A stretch of 36,915 nt of DNA. It comes from an uncultured Ruminococcus sp. Its GTDB lineage: Bacteria > Bacillota > Clostridia > Oscillospirales > Acutalibacteraceae. Where the stretch lies: positions 1 through 36,915 of the forward strand of contig CADCKR010000022.1 in the NCBI GenBank assembly GCA_902802105.1, read 5' to 3'. The translations under genes and the position numbers were made by a program. The notes under the pieces were generated by a model. It ran no database searches. It had not been told where the DNA came from and was given only the letters and a program-made list of their open reading frames with translations. Numbering within the stretch: the first letter of the stretch is position 1; each line of letters begins with the position of its first letter. This document shows, one piece after another, positions 6,014 to 13,974 of the stretch.

Positions 6014-8083
6014 ATGAAAAAAAAGCTAAAAGCCATCAGTATCATGGTAACATCCGCTATGATACTTAGCTTGTCGGCACCAATGACGGTCCTGGCAGAA
6101 ACGGATGACAGCGTTCCCCCGATAACGCTGGGCAGTGCGCTCGAAAAAAGAGGTATCACGGCCTACCGCTACAGTATGGACGACAGCTTTACTGTTGAGT
6201 GTCTGTTTACCGCTGAGCTTCCTGATATGCCATATATCAATGTTGTTGATTACTGCGAAACTGTCTTTGTTGACAGCTTCACAGAAGCTAAGAACGAAGA
6301 CGGCACCTACACCGTTGCTAATTCAAAAGGAACTATGGTGATCGATCCCGATGCAGATACGGTCTACTTTGAATCCTTTGAAGATTTCAGCAATGCCAAG
6401 TCTGCCCTCGAAGGCACCGATATGGCCTCTCTTTATGTCAGACAGAAAGACAATGATATTGAAGGAGAAAAGAAAAGCCTCACACTTGATTACGGCAAAT
6501 ACGGCATTGATCTCATCGAAGACGATGATAAGGTATACTTCCCGCTGACAACGATCAGCAACCTGTTTGTTAACACCTATAACGGCGGAGAATACCTGGA
6601 CGGAAGCATATACTTCATTCACAGCTTAGATGAAGCTATGAAAGGCTCCTATATTGATAAGAGCTCTGTATTTGAAAAAACAGTCCGCACTCCGGAAATG
6701 ATAGAATACACATACAACAACCTTTGCTTCAATGTTGACTATTTCTACGGCAGACCCTCTAAGGCTGCCATTGCTTCACTTATTGATGAAAAGGGATTTG
6801 ACAAGGCTCTTGATGAACTTAACGACGTAACAAGGCATATAAAGGAGATCATTAAATCAGAAAGCCTGGTCGGCTTTATCGTTGCTATGGCTGCGCTCAA
6901 TAATTCTTTTGAAGACGGCGGACATACCACTCATTATTTACCCTTCGCAGAGCTTTCCAAATATCCTGATTCTGCCTGCATGGCTGAGTTGACGGAATAT
7001 TTAAATAATGATCCGTTGATCTCAATAGGTATTCAGTTTGCGCTGATGAATCCAAATTCAAGGGAAATGGAGCGCAATAATATCAAGGATCTGAGAAAAG
7101 AAAAATACAGTGCTTTCGAGCTTGTAAAGAGCTGGGAGGGCGATTCCGGAATTTCATTTATCAGGAATGGCGATACAGGTGTTTTTGTGTTCGACAAATT
7201 TGACAACGACTCCGCTTACGCCTTTAAATGGTCTATTGACTATGCCGTAGAAAACGGTATCAGGAATTTTATAATTGATATCTCATGCAACAACGGCGGC
7301 AACAGCGATGTTGTCAATTATATTATGTCAATAATAACCAGCAGCAAGTATCGATCCAATGTGCAGCAATTCAGATATTTGAACACTCTTACAGGAAATA
7401 TTGTCGTGGCCAACTATGACGTAGACGTAAACATGGACGGTATCTATGACGACAATGACAAGGATGTTGAGTATGACCTGAACTTCGGAATACTTACATC
7501 GAAATTCTCATTCTCCTGCGGAAATCTGCTTCCCATTATGGCAAAGGATGAGGGCATTGCTGTACTTGGAGAAACAAGCGGCGGCGGCTCTTGTGTGCTT
7601 GGAATATTCTCACATCCCGAAAGCTTTTTATATTCCATGTCCGGTTATATGAAATCAATCTCAAAGGACGGTAAGGATTCCGACTTAGGTGTAGATGTAG
7701 ATTATGACCTGACAAAGAAAATCACCAACGAGGACGGTACTGAAACCGTTGATTATTCTGACTTATATGATGTAGATAATCTTGGCGCTCTTGTAGACGA
7801 GTTCTATTCTGCAGGCGAAGAGCCTTCTGAGGAACCAAGCGAAGAGCCCTCCGAGGAGCCTTCCGCGGAAACGAGCGAAGAACCCTCCGAGGAGCCTTCT
7901 GAGGAACCGAGCGAAGAGCCCTCCGAAGAGCCTTCTGAGGAATCCTCTCAGATATTACCCAATCCCGGAAAAGAGCCTGCAACAGGTGACAGCAGTGCTC
8001 CCTGGATGATCGTTCTGTTAATGACATTTGCAGCAGGCACAGCCTTTGCAGTCATACTCAGAAAAAAACGCACAGAAAAATAA
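6014..8083 (+). CDS. wall-anchored S41-family peptidase
   Basis: Surface protein related to C-terminal-processing (tail-specific) peptidases. It has an N-terminal signal peptide (about 1-28). The S41 core covers roughly residues 370-590, with the substrate-channel strand NFIIDISCNNGGN, a likely nucleophile Ser501 in FSFSC and a following GETSGGG motif. No PDZ domain was recognised. Residues 471-482 match an EF-hand calcium loop (D471, N473, D475, G476, D479, D482) inside the catalytic domain. A Ser-Glu-Glu-Pro repeat linker (about 601-647) leads to EPATG (654-658), a hydrophobic helix and an RKKR tail, which resembles a variant sortase signal. Residues 30-370 were not assigned. It is monocistronic, with its own promoter and a strong downstream terminator. 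Substrate unknown. Confidence 0.8.
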   Translation: MKKKLKAISIMVTSAMILSLSAPMTVLAETDDSVPPITLGSALEKRGITAYRYSMDDSFTVECLFTAELPDMPYINVVDYCETVFVDSFTEAKNEDGTYTVANSKGTMVIDPDADTVYFESFEDFSNAKSALEGTDMASLYVRQKDNDIEGEKKSLTLDYGKYGIDLIEDDDKVYFPLTTISNLFVNTYNGGEYLDGSIYFIHSLDEAMKGSYIDKSSVFEKTVRTPEMIEYTYNNLCFNVDYFYGRPSKAAIASLIDEKGFDKALDELNDVTRHIKEIIKSESLVGFIVAMAALNNSFEDGGHTTHYLPFAELSKYPDSACMAELTEYLNNDPLISIGIQFALMNPNSREMERNNIKDLRKEKYSAFELVKSWEGDSGISFIRNGDTGVFVFDKFDNDSAYAFKWSIDYAVENGIRNFIIDISCNNGGNSDVVNYIMSIITSSKYRSNVQQFRYLNTLTGNIVVANYDVDVNMDGIYDDNDKDVEYDLNFGILTSKFSFSCGNLLPIMAKDEGIAVLGETSGGGSCVLGIFSHPESFLYSMSGYMKSISKDGKDSDLGVDVDYDLTKKITNEDGTETVDYSDLYDVDNLGALVDEFYSAGEEPSEEPSEEPSEEPSAETSEEPSEEPSEEPSEEPSEEPSEESSQILPNPGKEPATGDSSAPWMIVLLMTFAAGTAFAVILRKKRTEK

Positions 8084-8092
8084 TCAATAACT

Positions 8093-8205
8093 AACAGACC
8101 TGTTTGATAACCGGAAAATTTCGTATGGACAAGAATTTTTTCATCAGACGATGACGGAAAAATAATGTTCAGACGGCTTTATGAAGGTTATCAAACAGGT
8201 CTGTT
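8093..8205. mobile_element. 113-bp element with 20-bp terminal inverted repeats (MITE-like)
   Basis: Perfect 20-bp inverted repeats at 8093-8112 and 8186-8205 flank 73 bp of non-coding DNA, which holds a further small hairpin (TCATC 8141-8145 with GATGA 8150-8154). Each arm is itself nearly palindromic at its outer end. No clear target-site duplication is seen. Size and form fit a MITE or a structured intergenic element; no transposase is nearby. Confidence 0.5.
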
Positions 8206-8219
8206 GATCTTCACGGCTG

Positions 8220-8281
8220 ATACTAATTCCTGATAAAAAGCAGACCGCAAAAACTGTCTGCTTTTTATCAGGAATTAGTAT
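8220..8281. terminator. very long perfect bidirectional terminator hairpin
   Basis: Bases 8220-8245 are perfectly complementary to 8256-8281 (26 bp, 10-nt loop). The inner part is a classical A-tract / GCAGAC / GTCTGC / T-tract terminator that works in both directions. It serves the convergent S41 peptidase gene (+) and the GME-fold gene (-). Confidence 0.85.
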
Positions 8282-8337
8282 GAATATTCAGTGTTTCAAT
8301 AATGGGCATATCAGGCTTGGACTTCGGCGATCAAAAA

Positions 8338-9102
8338 TCATACGAAATCATCAGTGCCAAACGCTTTGAGTGCTATTATGCCGCCGACATCATACAGCGG
8401 TTCATCCGAAAGCGACAGCAGCTCAATGCCGTACTCCCCTGCAAATGAACGTATATTCTCATAATCAGGATGAAGCCCGATCCTGCCGCTGAATGCAAGA
8501 GTGTCCGGCGACAGCAGGCCGCAGCACCCTCCGATGAACCCGTATTCGTAACCGTCAAGCTCAATATAGCCCGGACATATTTTCAATACGTCGATCCCGT
8601 TCTCCTTGCAAAGCGCATAAACAGAAGGATCCGAGGTTATTATCGTATTATCTCCCAATACGGCAGAGGAACACCGGGTATATCGCTGGTTCGTGTGCAA
8701 AACTTTGTGCCCTTCCCCGCTCAGCAGCCGCAAAAGCTCCTCATCGGCTGTTCTTGTATCACACAGCACCTTATTTCCGATAATGCATACATTCAATGAC
8801 GGCCGCTTTGCCGTTACGGGACTGTCCGCAGTAGTCAGGCTGAACCCCTCAGACGAAAGCCGGCTCACGGCAGAAGGATCACCGTTTGATGCAAAAAACA
8901 GCCTGTTCCCTCCGATGTGACAAAAGCTCATATCCGCATGATAACCCTCAGCTCCGCTTATACCTTCAAGACGTCCGGGGTCTGTCCGTCTTATTCCAAG
9001 TCTTGAAAGCTCCTCAGCCGCGGCCGGTCTCCTGCCGGACATCAGCACAAGGCTCGCCCTCCCCTGCGGGAGATTGGGAGATATAATAAATTCTTCCTTC
9101 AT
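8338..9102 (-). CDS. conserved GME-fold protein (DUF6873-like), function unknown
   Basis: About 254 residues. The pattern resembles a conserved Clostridia family that I recall being described as a GME (guanidine-modifying enzyme, amidinotransferase-like) fold; this is recognition by pattern and not a search. Visible segments include LNVCIIGNKVLCDTRTADEE, VLHTNQRYTRCS, NTIITSDPSVY and YIELDGYEYGFIGGCCG. The catalytic Cys-His-Asp set of true amidinotransferases could not be identified, so enzymatic activity is unproven. The frame opens at a TTG (9120) overlapping the permease stop. The ATG at 9102 is preferred because GGAAG lies about nine bases before it. It is the last gene of the export operon, and its role there is unknown. 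Confidence 0.65.
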   Translation of the reverse strand: MKEEFIISPNLPQGRASLVLMSGRRPAAAEELSRLGIRRTDPGRLEGISGAEGYHADMSFCHIGGNRLFFASNGDPSAVSRLSSEGFSLTTADSPVTAKRPSLNVCIIGNKVLCDTRTADEELLRLLSGEGHKVLHTNQRYTRCSSAVLGDNTIITSDPSVYALCKENGIDVLKICPGYIELDGYEYGFIGGCCGLLSPDTLAFSGRIGLHPDYENIRSFAGEYGIELLSLSDEPLYDVGGIIALKAFGTDDFV

Positions 9103-9116
9103 TTTGTCCACTTCCG

Positions 9117-10298
9117 TCAATAGCTCCTCAGCGCATCAACGGGCTTTAGCCCTGCCGCTTTCATTGCAGGATAGATGCCGAATACAACGCCCACCGCCAA
9201 GGAGAATAATACTGTAGTAATGATTATATCAACTCTCGGCACAAGCGTCAAGCCGATGATTCCTGCTCCGATAAGTGATAACGCTGTGCCTATGACTATG
9301 CCCGCCGCTGCACCTATCAGCGTAAGAACAAGCGACTCAAACATAAATTCGGTAACGATCATACGCTTTGTCGCACCCAGCGCCTTTTTTATGCCGATCT
9401 CACGTGTACGCTCCGTGACCGATGCAAGCATCACATTCATTATGCTCAGTCCTGCAACAAGCAGAGAAACTATACCGACGCTTGTGAGCACTATAGTAAA
9501 AATATCAATAATATTGTCGATATTCTCCTTTTGCTTGGAAAGATTCGTTACCATATATGCACCCTTCAGGTTGGTGACACGCTCTATCGTTCTGATGATG
9601 TTCTCCCCTGCGATATCATTGTCGTGATCCGGCTTTACCCTTACGGCTATCTGAGTAAAATTGCCCGTATTGAGACTTGCCTGCAATGTAGTATAAGGGA
9701 CATACAAAAAGGTCGGGATATAATTTCCCATCATGTTTTCAAGTATTCCGCCGCCTGTCCTGACAACGCCTACGATCTTGTATTCACAGCCGGAGCCGCC
9801 GCTGTTTATTATGAGCTTTTTGCCTGTCACGTTGTCGCTGCCGTAACAGTTCTCGGCAAGCTTATGATCAATAAGACAGCATTTCGAGTATGAGGAAATA
9901 TCCGAAGAATTGATGAACCTTCCGTGAATAAGCGTCAGGTTTATCATATCCTTTGCGCTCTTGTCTATACCCCAGAGATACACCGGGCTTTTCTCCTGAT
10001 GGATATATGCATCGGTAGATTCAAACATAAGCGGCATAGCATATTCCACATACGAGAGCGACTTTATGGCACTCAGCTCTTCTTCCGCCAGCGGAGCTGA
10101 CTGATTTTTCAGCATAACCGAAAGACCGCCCATTCCAAGCTCATCTATCTCAGACGAAAGCGCACTGCTGCCGCATTGACTGATGTTATTTATTATTATT
10201 ACAGATGCTACTCCTACCATGATACCGAGCAGCGTCAGCAATGTCCTTGTTTTTTTACGGAAAAGTATGCGGAAGGAGTTTATCATCATATCAATCAT
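9117..10298 (-). CDS. ABC transporter permease, MacB/FtsX type
   Basis: 393-residue membrane subunit of the MacB/YknZ class of export systems. An N-terminal transmembrane helix (about 18-40) is followed by a large extracellular MacB core domain (about 45-255) and three C-terminal helices typical of FtsX (about 265-385). The conserved TERTREIGIKKALGAT segment before the second helix couples to the ATPase in known systems. The start overlaps the stop of the upstream adaptor by 8 bp, so translation is coupled. Nothing here encodes the matching ATPase (YknY/MacB nucleotide-binding part), and this protein has no ATP-binding domain of its own. Substrate unknown; relatives export peptides, toxins or lipoproteins. 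Confidence 0.9.
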   Translation of the reverse strand: MIDMMINSFRILFRKKTRTLLTLLGIMVGVASVIIINNISQCGSSALSSEIDELGMGGLSVMLKNQSAPLAEEELSAIKSLSYVEYAMPLMFESTDAYIHQEKSPVYLWGIDKSAKDMINLTLIHGRFINSSDISSYSKCCLIDHKLAENCYGSDNVTGKKLIINSGGSGCEYKIVGVVRTGGGILENMMGNYIPTFLYVPYTTLQASLNTGNFTQIAVRVKPDHDNDIAGENIIRTIERVTNLKGAYMVTNLSKQKENIDNIIDIFTIVLTSVGIVSLLVAGLSIMNVMLASVTERTREIGIKKALGATKRMIVTEFMFESLVLTLIGAAAGIVIGTALSLIGAGIIGLTLVPRVDIIITTVLFSLAVGVVFGIYPAMKAAGLKPVDALRSY

Positions 10299-11295
10299 TC
10301 GTCTGCACCGTCCGTTTTATAATAGTTATCTTCTGCCCGTCGTAAAGACCTTCACTGTCGTTTATTACGGCATCACCCTGAGAAACACCCTCTGTTGCGC
10401 GGATGCCGTCCTTATATTCCTTATCGGTCTTTATATACCGCTTTCGCGCCTTGTTCTTTTCGGCAACAAAAACATAGTCGCCGCCCTCGTCAGAGCGAAT
10501 GAGGTCATAAGGCAGCACAAGCACGTCCTCGTCCGTTGAAAGCCTGATAGTACATACCGCACTGTACCCGACCCTAAGCTCATCATCGCTGCTGTCAAGT
10601 GTAACAGTAACCTCGACCGTTGTTTCCTTTCCTGTAAGCCCGCTCGTAACGGAAGCTTCATCTGCAAGCTTTGTGACGGTTCCGCTGAACGTCTTTTCAG
10701 GAAGCGCATTGAAGCTCACCTCGGCTTTTTGTCCCCTGCTTATGCTGCCGATATAGTTTTCGCTGATATTCACAGGCACTTCAAGGGTATGCTGTTCGCT
10801 TATCTGCATTATCACGGCATTTTTCTCAAACGGCTCATCAGGCTTGTATTTTATGCTGCTGACCCTGCCGTCGTATTCAGACCTTACTGTTTCAACAGGA
10901 CAATATTTTTTCAGCTCGGCTATCAGGTCTGAGGCAGAGGTATATTTTGAAGCAGTGCCAATAAGTGCCTCTATGCTGCCTGCCCCCGTATACTGAGATA
11001 TCAGCGCCGTGTAGGCGTCGTCAATTTTGTAGAAGGAGTAAAGCACATCGCCCTGCTTTACATTATCGCCGCTTTTTACCTTAAATGCTTCCATCACGCC
11101 CGCATTTTTTGACCTGACCTGCTTTCCGCTGCGGTACTGCAGCTTGCCGTTTGCGGTTATCGTATTGTCAACACTATGCTTTGCAAGAACAGTTACCTCT
11201 ACCCCTGTATCGCTGCCGTTTATCATATATCCTGACATTGATATCACACCGACAAGCAGGAGCGTGGACATTAATAAGTAAACGTATTTCTTCAT
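10291..11295 (-). CDS. membrane-fusion (adaptor) protein of an export system
   Basis: HlyD/MacA/YknX-like periplasmic-adaptor-type protein, about 334 residues. One N-terminal membrane helix or signal (MKKYVYLLMSTLLLVGVISM) precedes a biotinyl-lipoyl hairpin (around NAGVMEAFKVKSGDNVKQGDVL), a short linker, a second lipoyl half (YDGRVSSIKY) and beta-barrel domains. The open frame continues 31 codons upstream, but GGGAG ends nine bases before the ATG at 11295 and abuts the ATG at 11304, so 11295 is chosen; this also places the signal at the N-terminus. It is the first gene of the operon, followed by the permease. In Gram-positive bacteria such adaptors work with a MacB-type ABC exporter. Confidence 0.88.
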   Translation of the reverse strand: MKKYVYLLMSTLLLVGVISMSGYMINGSDTGVEVTVLAKHSVDNTITANGKLQYRSGKQVRSKNAGVMEAFKVKSGDNVKQGDVLYSFYKIDDAYTALISQYTGAGSIEALIGTASKYTSASDLIAELKKYCPVETVRSEYDGRVSSIKYKPDEPFEKNAVIMQISEQHTLEVPVNISENYIGSISRGQKAEVSFNALPEKTFSGTVTKLADEASVTSGLTGKETTVEVTVTLDSSDDELRVGYSAVCTIRLSTDEDVLVLPYDLIRSDEGGDYVFVAEKNKARKRYIKTDKEYKDGIRATEGVSQGDAVINDSEGLYDGQKITIIKRTVQTND

Positions 11296-11422
11296 TTCAC
11301 TCATCTCCCTTTTTATTATTTGACATAACACCGGAAATATCACATTATCCTTCAAAAAGATAATTACATTTTTTGTCAGCATGATCATGCGGTGATTTCC
11401 TCAGCTGCACTTATTTTTGTTA

Positions 11423-11451
11423 TTGCTTATTATTTCCGATCGTGATATAAT
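11423..11451 (+). promoter_or_regulatory. promoter of hisH-hisF
   Basis: TTGCTT (11423-11428), 17-bp spacer, TATAAT (11446-11451). It lies 36 bp before the hisH start and points away from the export operon. No leader peptide or T-box-sized leader fits in between. Confidence 0.65.
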
Positions 11452-11487
11452 CTATTTGTACTTTTTAAAAGGAAACAGGTGGAAAAA

Positions 11488-12108
11488 ATGATCGCAGTTA
11501 TTGATTACGGTGCAGGCAATCTGCAAAGCGTTGTAAAAGCGCTCAACTTTATCGGCTGTCCGAATTTTATAACCGACAAGAAGGAGGAGCTTCTTAAAGC
11601 TGACGGCGCTATACTGCCGGGAGTCGGGTCTTTCGGTGATGCTATGGACTGCATGGAGCGTTCCGGTGCTGCCGAGGCAGTGCTTGAATTCGTAAAAACA
11701 GGCAAGCCGCTTTTAGGGATATGTCTGGGCTTGCAGCTTCTCTTTGATGCAAGCGAGGAAAGCCCCGGAGCAAAGGGTCTTGGCCTGCTGAAGGGCAGCA
11801 TTACAAAGATCCCGAATGCAGACGACACTCTTAAAATCCCTCACATGGGCTGGAACTCTCTTGATATCAGAAAGCATGACGCACTTTTCAAGGGCATCGA
11901 GGGCGAACCCTATGTTTATTTCGTACACTCTTATTATCTGAAGGCTGATGACGAGAGCATCGTATCATCCCGCACGACCTACGGCACATTGATAGATGCT
12001 TCCGTAAGCTGCGGCAACATCTATGCAATGCAGTTCCATCCCGAAAAGAGCGGCAAGGTAGGCCTGCAGATACTCAGAAATTTTGCTGAAACAGCAGGAG
12101 GTAACTGA
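11488..12108 (+). CDS. hisH: imidazole glycerol phosphate synthase, glutaminase subunit HisH
   Basis: HisH hydrolyses glutamine and passes ammonia to HisF in the fifth step of histidine synthesis. The class I glutamine amidotransferase triad is visible as C79 (GICLGLQLL), H184 and E186 (FHPEKS), with the N-terminal [11 protein letters not shown] signature. A GTG at 11479 is also in frame. The ATG at 11488 is preferred because AGGTGG lies five bases upstream and HisH proteins begin directly at this hydrophobic strand. It is 206 residues long, the usual size. hisF follows at once; no other his gene is in the window, so the rest of the pathway must be elsewhere. Confidence 0.95.
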   Translation: MIAVIDYGAGNLQSVVKALNFIGCPNFITDKKEELLKADGAILPGVGSFGDAMDCMERSGAAEAVLEFVKTGKPLLGICLGLQLLFDASEESPGAKGLGLLKGSITKIPNADDTLKIPHMGWNSLDIRKHDALFKGIEGEPYVYFVHSYYLKADDESIVSSRTTYGTLIDASVSCGNIYAMQFHPEKSGKVGLQILRNFAETAGGN

Positions 12109-12109
12109 A

Positions 12110-12871
12110 ATGTACGCAAAAAGAATAATACCCTGCCTTGATGTAAAAAACGGCAGGGTAGTAAAGGGCACAAGCTTTGTAAACCTCAGAGACGCAGGAG
12201 ACCCCGTAGAGTGCGCGAAGATCTACGACAAAGAGGGCGCTGATGAATTAGTGCTGCTTGATATTACCGCATCGAGCGATGCGAGGAATATAATAGTTGA
12301 TATCGTCAAGGCAGTAGCGGATAATGTTTTCATTCCGTTCACGGTAGGCGGCGGCATAAGGACTGTAGATGATTTTGTAGCGATACTCAGAGCAGGCGCA
12401 GACAAGGTATCTGTCAATTCCGCTGCTGTGCACCGACCGGAAATAATAAATGAAGCAGCTTACAAATTCGGCAGTCAGTGTGTTGTAACCGCGATAGACG
12501 CAAAACGCCGTGACGACAACAGCGGATGGGATGTTTTTATCAACGGCGGCAGGATAAACACCGGAAAGGATGCGCTCAAATGGGCGATCGAAGCCGAAAA
12601 GAGAGGCGCCGGAGAGATACTCCTCACAAGCATGGACTGTGACGGCCAGAAGAACGGCTATGATCTTGAACTTACAAGAGCCGTTTCCGAAAATGTGGGC
12701 ATACCCGTGATCGCATCAGGCGGCGCAGGAAAGCTTGAACACTTCTATGATGCATTCACCGAAGGCAAGGCCGATGCAGTGCTTGCGGCTTCGCTTTTCC
12801 ACTTCGGAGAGATAGCGATCGGTGATCTCAAAAGCTATCTTGCAGGCAAAAATATTCCTGTAAGAATATAA
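12110..12871 (+). CDS. hisF: imidazole glycerol phosphate synthase, cyclase subunit HisF
   Basis: TIM-barrel cyclase that combines HisH-derived ammonia with PRFAR to give imidazole glycerol phosphate and AICAR. Catalytic D11 ([11 protein letters not shown]) and D130 (TAIDAKR) are both present, as are the phosphate-binding loops GGGIR and ASGGAG. It is 253 residues long, standard for the family. AGGAGG (12096-12101) within the end of hisH sets the ATG at 12110, two bases after the hisH stop. The open frame also reaches upstream to 12083, but that extension overlaps hisH and lacks an RBS. Confidence 0.96.
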   Translation: MYAKRIIPCLDVKNGRVVKGTSFVNLRDAGDPVECAKIYDKEGADELVLLDITASSDARNIIVDIVKAVADNVFIPFTVGGGIRTVDDFVAILRAGADKVSVNSAAVHRPEIINEAAYKFGSQCVVTAIDAKRRDDNSGWDVFINGGRINTGKDALKWAIEAEKRGAGEILLTSMDCDGQKNGYDLELTRAVSENVGIPVIASGGAGKLEHFYDAFTEGKADAVLAASLFHFGEIAIGDLKSYLAGKNIPVRI

Positions 12872-12879
12872 AAGCTTAA

Positions 12880-12918
12880 AACATCCCCGAAAGCCTTGGT
12901 TCTGCTTTCGGGGATGTT
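12880..12918. terminator. bidirectional terminator between hisF and ispF
   Basis: Perfect 15-bp stem (12880-12894 with 12904-12918) with a 9-nt loop. The T-rich side is on the minus strand, so it best fits ispF termination, but it lies directly after hisF too. A second small hairpin (TGATATCC 12920-12927 with GGATATCA 12931-12938, then TATTTT) may complete plus-strand termination. Confidence 0.75.
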
Positions 12919-12943
12919 CTGATATCCGCAGGATATCATATTT

Positions 12944-13441
12944 TCATGCAGTCGTGCTGAATATAAGCGATACACAGTGGGCCGATATCCCTTCGAGCCT
13001 GCCTGTAAATCCAAGCTTTTCTTCTGTAGTTGCCTTAATGCTTATGCAGTCCTCATCAAGCCTCATAGCTTCTGCGAGCACAGCGCGCATCTGAGCTATA
13101 TATGGCTTTAATTTCGGCTTCTGTGCAATAACAGTTGCATCAATGTTTGAAATCGAATAGCCTTTCTCAGCTATCAGCGCACAGACATTTTTCAGCAGCA
13201 TAACGCTGTCTGCGCCGCTGTATGCAGGGTCGGTGTCCGGAAAATGTGTGCCGATATCTCCTAAAGCGGCAGCACCCAGAAGCGAATCCATTATCGCATG
13301 AACAAGCACATCTGCATCGGAATGGCCAAGCAGACCTTTCTCGTATGGTATCTCAACACCTCCGAGAATAAGCTTTCTGTTTTCGGCAAATCTATGGACA
13401 TCGTAGCCGTGTCCTACTCTGATATTCACAGATACATCCAT
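12944..13441 (-). CDS. ispF: 2-C-methyl-D-erythritol 2,4-cyclodiphosphate synthase
   Basis: IspF cyclises CDP-methylerythritol 2-phosphate in the MEP isoprenoid pathway; it is a zinc-dependent trimer. Metal-binding D14 and H16 (GYDVHRF) and the [18 protein letters not shown] motif are seen, then HFPDTD and [13 protein letters not shown]. The length from 13441 is 165 residues, near the usual 155-165. The frame extends to 13504, but that start lies upstream of the promoter and is impossible for its transcript. AAAGG just ahead of 13441 supports this start. It is transcribed alone, divergently from the regulator gene. Confidence 0.95.
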   Translation of the reverse strand: MDVSVNIRVGHGYDVHRFAENRKLILGGVEIPYEKGLLGHSDADVLVHAIMDSLLGAAALGDIGTHFPDTDPAYSGADSVMLLKNVCALIAEKGYSISNIDATVIAQKPKLKPYIAQMRAVLAEAMRLDEDCISIKATTEEKLGFTGRLEGISAHCVSLIFSTTA

Positions 13442-13463
13442 CCTTTCGGTTTTTAGTGATACA

Positions 13464-13492
13464 ATTATATCATACGGCTGTACATTTTGCAA
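13464..13492 (-). promoter_or_regulatory. promoter of ispF
   Basis: Minus strand TTGCAA (13487-13492), 17-bp spacer, TATAAT (13464-13469). It sits inside the upstream part of the ispF open frame and so decides the true start at 13441. Confidence 0.75.
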
Positions 13493-13529
13493 TCGGATAA
13501 CCATCCTCTGCGTAAAGGAGCATACCGCT

Positions 13530-13946
13530 ATGACATTCGGACAAAAATGCAGAAAATACCGTCAGCTTGTGAAGCTGACACAGCAGCAGACAGCACAGGC
13601 GGCAGGTATAAGCCTGCGCACCTATGTTTATTACGAAAAAGACAAAAAGCTGCCGCGCAAAAAAGAAACGGTACAGAAGCTTGCAGCGGTTTTCGGAACA
13701 GACCCGAACCTGCTGATTGTTGAGGATGATGAGCGTTTTCTTCAGCTGATGGCAGAACGCCCTGCGCAGGACAGGATAAAAAGCATCGTATCGGATATCG
13801 CACTGTTTTTCGGTGACGAAAAAGTTGACGTCCAGAGCAAGGACGAGCTTGCCGCTGCACTTGACAGGCTGTGCACCGAATACAGGAGCAGAAATATTAT
13901 TTTCAAAGAAGAAAAAGAAAGCACACTCACAGATGATTCCGTCTGA
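13530..13946 (+). CDS. XRE-family helix-turn-helix regulator
   Basis: 138-residue protein with a Cro/C1-type helix-turn-helix in residues 4-60 ([20 protein letters not shown], then [17 protein letters not shown]). The C-terminal half (about 61-138) is helical and charged, with no recognised sensor domain. AAAGGAG (13515-13521) precedes the ATG. It has its own terminator and stands alone, divergent from ispF, so the intervening 88 bp could be its operator. There is no sign that it belongs to a phage or toxin-antitoxin unit. The target is unknown. Confidence 0.82.
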   Translation: MTFGQKCRKYRQLVKLTQQQTAQAAGISLRTYVYYEKDKKLPRKKETVQKLAAVFGTDPNLLIVEDDERFLQLMAERPAQDRIKSIVSDIALFFGDEKVDVQSKDELAAALDRLCTEYRSRNIIFKEEKESTLTDDSV

Positions 13947-13965
13947 GTGAGTGTGCTCATTTTTT
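13920..13965 (+). terminator. intrinsic terminator of the XRE regulator
   Basis: 11-bp perfect stem (13920-13930 with 13947-13957), extendable by a small inner AGA/TCT pairing, followed by a six-T run (13960-13965). The stop codon of the regulator lies in the loop. Confidence 0.85.
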
Positions 13966-13974
13966 ACCTATGGT

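Noticed and set aside
11389-11487. Histidine leader peptide or T-box before hisH
   Set aside because: The promoter leaves about 30 bases of leader, too short, and no His-codon run is present.
13442-13504. N-terminal extension of ispF
   Set aside because: The ispF promoter lies within it, and the family does not have it.
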